Shown here one piece after another: positions 60,554 through 64,000 of a DNA stretch of 64,000 nucleotides (within the stretch, counting starts at the first letter, position 1; each line of letters begins with the position of its first letter). Source of the stretch: CAYZWU01 sp964482235 (GTDB lineage: Bacteria > Planctomycetota > B15-G4 > CAYZWU01); contig CAYZWU010000002.1 in the NCBI GenBank assembly GCA_964482235.1, positions 1 through 64,000 of the forward strand, in the 5' to 3' direction. The notes beneath the pieces were generated by a model. The model searched no databases. It worked only from the letters and a program-made list of their open reading frames with translations, and was not told where the DNA came from. The position numbers were made by a program, and so were the translations under genes.

Positions 60554-62290
60554 ATGAAAACGAGAAATACGGTTCTGCTCTGTGCGGTCCTTGCTCTTTT
60601 TTCCGGTATCGATACGGCATTCTGCGACACGCCGGTGCAGGGGCCCATTGATGGGGAGCACTGGACCAAGGCCGGCTCACCCTACTGGGTGGATGGCGAC
60701 ATCGAAGTGATCAACAATGGTCTGGAGATCGATCCGGGGGTCCGTGTGGAGTTCAGGGGTGATTTCAAGTTCGAGGTGAAGACCGGCAACTTCTCGGCCG
60801 TGGGTACGGGGAGCGAGCACATCATCTTCACCTGGGACGGGACCAACAGGTGGGGTGGCCTGATCTTCGAGTCCACTGCATCCGGCGCGGAGCTGATCAA
60901 CTGCGATGTCAGTCGATCGAACCATTGCGGCGTCAAGATCGTCAACAGCAAGCCGGTCATGGAGTGGTGCACCATTGACAGAAACATTGCGTCCGACGGC
61001 GCAGGCGGCGGGCTGAACATCTTCTACGACAGCGGTTTTTCACAGGACCTGGTCCTGAAGCACTGCCTCATTGCCAACAACAGCGCCAAGACTCACGGTG
61101 GCGGCGTCTACGCCGATATCTCGTCCGGTTCCCTGAAGTTCGACTCGTGCGAGATCAATGACAACCTGAACAGCAAGGACAACGGAACGGGAAATTTCTA
61201 TGGCGGCGGCATCTACATAGAATCGGGCGATGTCACCTTTGATAACTGCACGATCGACAGCAATGAAGCTCGTTCCAGGAACACGAGCAGGGACGGCTAC
61301 GCCTACTGCTATGGAGGAGGTGTGTACGTCAAGCAAGGGAGCTTGTCGGTTTACAGGAGCACGATCTCTTCCAACACTACCTACGCCTATGCATACTACT
61401 CTTCGTCCACCAGTACTAACAAGGCCTACTCATACGGGGCAGGTTTCTATCTGGCTTCCGGGGCATCAGCTGCGATCAAGAACAGCATCATCAGAAGCAA
61501 TGCTCCCACGGCGTCCGGAAAAAGCGGTTCCTATTATCTTGGCGGCGGGCTTTACGGAAGCTCTGCCACGACATTCGTGGAGAACTGCACGGCATCCTTC
61601 AACATCCACGAGGGGCTTCGCAACAGCAACGGAATCCTCAACGTGAGGAACTCGATCGTCTACTTCAACACTGACGATCAGATCGCCGGTTCCGCCACGG
61701 TCAACTACTCCGATGTGGAGGGAGGGTACACGACCGGGACGGGCAATATCGATGCGGATCCCCAGTTCGCCAATCCCCCCAACGATCTAACCCTTCGCTC
61801 CACTTCCCCTTGCATCGACGCCGGGGATCCCGATCCGTACTACAACGACCTCTTTTTCCCGCCCTCACAGGGAACGGAGCTGAACGACATGGGCTACACC
61901 GGAGGTCCCGGACCGCAGTCGAGCGAGCCCGTGCCTGACGTGAAGGTCAACGGCATGGACGGTACAGTGACGGTGAAGGAAGGAACGACGGTCGAGGTGA
62001 CCGTGTCGATCGATCCGGGCGACGAGGAGGGAAAGAAGGTCGATCTCTGGATGGTCGTGATGAGCCACTACAGCCCCTACTGGCTCCAGTCGAACGGAGT
62101 CTGGATCCAGTCCTCGACCCCGGTCCTCCTTGTCCAGGGCCAGCTCGAGCGCCGCGGCAGGACCACGGTCATCGACACGGCTCTGCCGCGTGGGACTTTT
62201 CTCATCACCTTCGTCATCGACGAGGAGCCCAACGGCAAGCTCGACTTTGCGACCTGGTGCGATGACGCGGTGGTGACCGTGATTCCCTGA
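60554..62290 (+). CDS. Secreted parallel beta-helix protein
   Basis: A 578-residue exported protein. ATG 60554 has AAGGAGAAG upstream and a signal peptide (MKTRNTVLLCAVLALFSGIDTAFC); the frame extends to 60509 without support. Residues about 60-420 are right-handed beta-helix coils: AELINCDVSRSNHCGVKIVNS, WCTIDRNIASDGAGGGLNI, HCLIANNSAKTHGGGVYAD, NCTIDSNEARSRNTSRDGYAY, YRSTISSNTTYAYAYYSS, NSIIRSNAPTASGKSGSY. The end of the helix is GNIDADPQFANPPNDLTLRSTSPCIDAGDP. The C-terminal domain (about 465-578) starts PDVKVNGMDGTVTVKEGT and ends CDDAVVTVIP. Same class as the gene at 53494. Function unknown; surface polysaccharide binding or lyase activity is possible. Confidence 0.82.
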   Translation: MKTRNTVLLCAVLALFSGIDTAFCDTPVQGPIDGEHWTKAGSPYWVDGDIEVINNGLEIDPGVRVEFRGDFKFEVKTGNFSAVGTGSEHIIFTWDGTNRWGGLIFESTASGAELINCDVSRSNHCGVKIVNSKPVMEWCTIDRNIASDGAGGGLNIFYDSGFSQDLVLKHCLIANNSAKTHGGGVYADISSGSLKFDSCEINDNLNSKDNGTGNFYGGGIYIESGDVTFDNCTIDSNEARSRNTSRDGYAYCYGGGVYVKQGSLSVYRSTISSNTTYAYAYYSSSTSTNKAYSYGAGFYLASGASAAIKNSIIRSNAPTASGKSGSYYLGGGLYGSSATTFVENCTASFNIHEGLRNSNGILNVRNSIVYFNTDDQIAGSATVNYSDVEGGYTTGTGNIDADPQFANPPNDLTLRSTSPCIDAGDPDPYYNDLFFPPSQGTELNDMGYTGGPGPQSSEPVPDVKVNGMDGTVTVKEGTTVEVTVSIDPGDEEGKKVDLWMVVMSHYSPYWLQSNGVWIQSSTPVLLVQGQLERRGRTTVIDTALPRGTFLITFVIDEEPNGKLDFATWCDDAVVTVIP

Positions 62291-62385
62291 TCCGAAGGCT
62301 GCGGGGCCGCCCGAAGATTCGCCCTCGGCTCGAATGAAATCCAGGGCGGCCCGATGCAGTCCCACTTTTCTCGAAACAGTAACCT

Positions 62386-62423
62386 GAGGCCGGGCAGGAT
62401 CCAGCAGGGTTCTGCCCGGCCTC
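62386..62423 (+). terminator. Hairpin terminator behind the beta-helix gene
   Basis: GAGGCCGGGCAGGA (62386-62399) pairs with TTCTGCCCGGCCTC (62410-62423) over 14 positions, with one G-T, around a 10-nt loop; CTTTC follows. It lies 96 nt after the stop at 62290 and is the best terminator-like structure in the window. The rest of 62291-62616 holds no gene. Confidence 0.65.
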
Positions 62424-62616
62424 CTTTCAAACATGATGGCCACCGCTGATCGACGATCACAGGCTCCAGGTCGAATCCGGGTTTCGCTTCCTCGATGCCC
62501 TCCATTCCCTCTCAAGCCGCCGGGCTTCTGCACTCGATAAGCCATAAATGATCGGATGTCCCGCCGGAGTGTCATGCAAGCCCTCATGCCTGAGGGAGAC
62601 GAGTGGAGGTAGCAAG

Positions 62617-64000
62617 ATGAGGACTCAAGGCTTCGGTTCAGGTTTCAGGGGAGGAATTCGGTTGTTGGCCGCCGCCAGGATGTTTTTTCTCCTTCTTCTT
62701 GCCGCCTGCACCCTGATCCCGTCGGGCGCTGCCGCGGGGGATCCGCCGCCCGAGACGTGGAACCTCAGCTTCAAGAGCGATATCTCCTTCAGCCAGGCCG
62801 GCGTCTCGGCCAAGATCACGGCCAGCGGCAAGGCGTCCCTCAAGATCGGGGAGAACGGCGTCCTCACGGGGAACGGCAAGATGACGGCCTCGGAGCGGAC
62901 CACAGGTCCCGGCCTCTCGAGCCACGTGTCGGGCTCCGGCCCCTTCAGCGTCGTCGGCAAGCGCGACGGCAAACGTCTGATCTTCCGCTTCACGGGAAAG
63001 GCCTTTCCTCTCAAGGGGACGATCAAGGCCGGCGGGATGGAGCTGGAACACGACAGCACCTTCGAGCCGTCCCTTCCGGTCTCGGTGGACAGCGTCATCG
63101 AACGGAAGGAGGGCGCAACCACCACGCTGAAGAACAGCGTGGCCGGCATGAAGAGCGTGACTGAGGTCGCTCTCTCGAACGGCGCCAACGTGAAGAAGGA
63201 GGCTCCGGAGCCTGCGGGGACTTTTCCAGACAAGGCGAACATCTGGAGCCTCGAGATGGACGCCAGGTGGACCACGGGGACGCTTCACGGTTCGATCACC
63301 AACACGATGAAGGGCCGCGCCGAGTTCCCCCTGCCCAAGGAGGACGGGCCGGCACGGGGCGAAGGCCCCCTGACCCTGAAGAACAGCACCATGACGGTGA
63401 AGGGCAAGCTGATCCTCGACGGCCGCATCGAGAACGGCGTGCTGCGCTTTACGCCGCGGATCGCCATGCAGAGCGGCGACATCAAGTCATCGGGCGGCCC
63501 GGTGACGGCGAAGTACGGCGCCGGTCTCTGGGGCGACGACGGCGAGGTGATCGCGATCGCGGTGGAGGACGGCGCCGAGTCGAAGGACAGCTTCACGCAC
63601 AAGGCATCGCGCTCCAGCGGCACCACGGTGTGGACGCTGACCGGCGACGTGCAGCCCGAGCTCGTCAAGTTCGAGGTGAAGGGGGCCAGGCGCGACGGCA
63701 TCGTGAAGCCGAAGAACTGGGCCGCTGTCAAGGACGGCGGCGGCGAGGTGATCGTGACGGCGGTGACCAAGCCGAACAACCGGAAGACCTGGAAGAAGAT
63801 CAAGTGGTCCGGCGACACGGGCGACCCGGTGCCGGGCAGCCCGAACAAGAGGCGGTTCTCGCGGGCGGGCAGCCGGAAGTTTCACCTCGAGGCCAAGCTG
63901 GGCGACACAAAGGACCATGTTGACCTCTGGATCCTCTGGGCCAAGGTGACGGTGCTCTGCGAGAAGAGCGAGACGATCCCGAAGAACGCGCCCAGATACA
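62617..64000 (+). CDS. Exported beta-rich protein, incomplete at the window end
   Basis: At least 461 codons, open to the last base. ATG 62617 follows GTGGAGGT at good distance. The N-terminus (LLAAARMFFLLLLAAC) fits a lipoprotein signal with lipobox LAAC at about 31, or a long signal peptide ending SGAAAG. The remainder alternates short strands with Gly/Ser/Lys turns: WNLSFKSDISFSQAGVSAKI, LTGNGKMTASERTTG, LIFRFTGKAFPLKGTIK. A second block starting WSLEMDARWTTGTLHGSI repeats the same layout (LTLKNSTMTVKGKLILDG), so it may hold two copies of one domain. I recognise no family. Confidence 0.7.
   Translation, partial: MRTQGFGSGFRGGIRLLAAARMFFLLLLAACTLIPSGAAAGDPPPETWNLSFKSDISFSQAGVSAKITASGKASLKIGENGVLTGNGKMTASERTTGPGLSSHVSGSGPFSVVGKRDGKRLIFRFTGKAFPLKGTIKAGGMELEHDSTFEPSLPVSVDSVIERKEGATTTLKNSVAGMKSVTEVALSNGANVKKEAPEPAGTFPDKANIWSLEMDARWTTGTLHGSITNTMKGRAEFPLPKEDGPARGEGPLTLKNSTMTVKGKLILDGRIENGVLRFTPRIAMQSGDIKSSGGPVTAKYGAGLWGDDGEVIAIAVEDGAESKDSFTHKASRSSGTTVWTLTGDVQPELVKFEVKGARRDGIVKPKNWAAVKDGGGEVIVTAVTKPNNRKTWKKIKWSGDTGDPVPGSPNKRRFSRAGSRKFHLEAKLGDTKDHVDLWILWAKVTVLCEKSETIPKNAPRY

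Noticed and set aside
1..64000. tRNA or rRNA genes, or reassignment of TGA to a standard amino acid
   Set aside because: No tRNA or rRNA signature was seen on either strand. Many genes here (folK, hgcA, hgcB, the fused MTHFR) end normally with TGA, so the code is standard.

Overview
This is a GC-rich, gene-dense window with a 100-N scaffold gap at 56500-56599, so it looks like a scaffold of a metagenome-assembled genome. The organism is Gram-negative, with two porin-like barrels, many lipoprotein signals and MltA. It is anaerobic or microaerophilic, with rubredoxin, rubrerythrin and a flavodiiron protein in one operon, a penta-haem cytochrome and hgcAB. It appears to insert selenocysteine. 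A one-transmembrane Ser/Thr kinase with TPRs behind an ECF sigma factor, a TPR-sulfatase, FG-GAP and SBBP repeat proteins and beta-helix proteins sharing C-terminal Ig-like domains suggest Planctomycetota or a nearby uncultured phylum. That placement is inference; no rRNA gene or other marker that settles it is present.

Layout. 0.2-9 kb: a porin, a fused homocysteine methyltransferase/methylene-THF reductase, a triple FKBP protein, a second porin, a secreted GxDxY-repeat protein and folK. 9-14.6 kb (minus): a four-gene operon of an HtrA-like protease, a pseudo-protease fused to a TlpA-type thioredoxin with an in-frame TGA at the first active-site cysteine, and a LytS/LytR-type two-component system. 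14.7-18.4 kb: a REP-associated tyrosine transposase (RAYT) between inverted REP copies, a penta-haem cytochrome, and a peroxiredoxin with TGA at its peroxidatic cysteine. 18.4-20.3 kb (minus): rubredoxin, rubrerythrin and flavodiiron protein, an oxygen/peroxide-reducing operon. 20.6-31.1 kb: secreted proteins, then sigma factor and kinase; the kinase frame is cut by a third in-frame TGA and continues into TPRs and a copy of the domain found in the neighbouring secreted protein. 31.4-42.2 kb: an aminotransferase, ahcY, a molybdopterin oxidoreductase, a DUF3810-like protein, a propeller-hydrolase fusion and a TPR-sulfatase. 42.5-46.3 kb: a DUF2807-type lipoprotein, then hgcA-hgcB (mercury methylation), a double-thioredoxin protein and a MarR regulator in one direction, with a perfect palindrome just upstream of hgcA. 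46.3-53.5 kb: a GT39-like glycosyltransferase, mltA, B12-dependent metH and a small ferredoxin. 53.5-64 kb: secreted beta-helix and SBBP proteins, a stray metH fragment, and a protein running off the end.

Functional links. The methylene-THF reductase fusion, metH and ahcY form a methionine/SAH methyl cycle; its methyl-THF is the presumed source of methyl groups for corrinoid HgcA. The redox proteins (seleno-peroxiredoxin, seleno-TlpA, double thioredoxin, rubredoxin, rubrerythrin, flavodiiron protein) fit an anaerobe coping with oxygen. REP copies lie directly behind stop codons at four loci and probably act as terminators and as non-autonomous derivatives of the RAYT unit. No tRNA, rRNA, CRISPR array or riboswitch was recognised.
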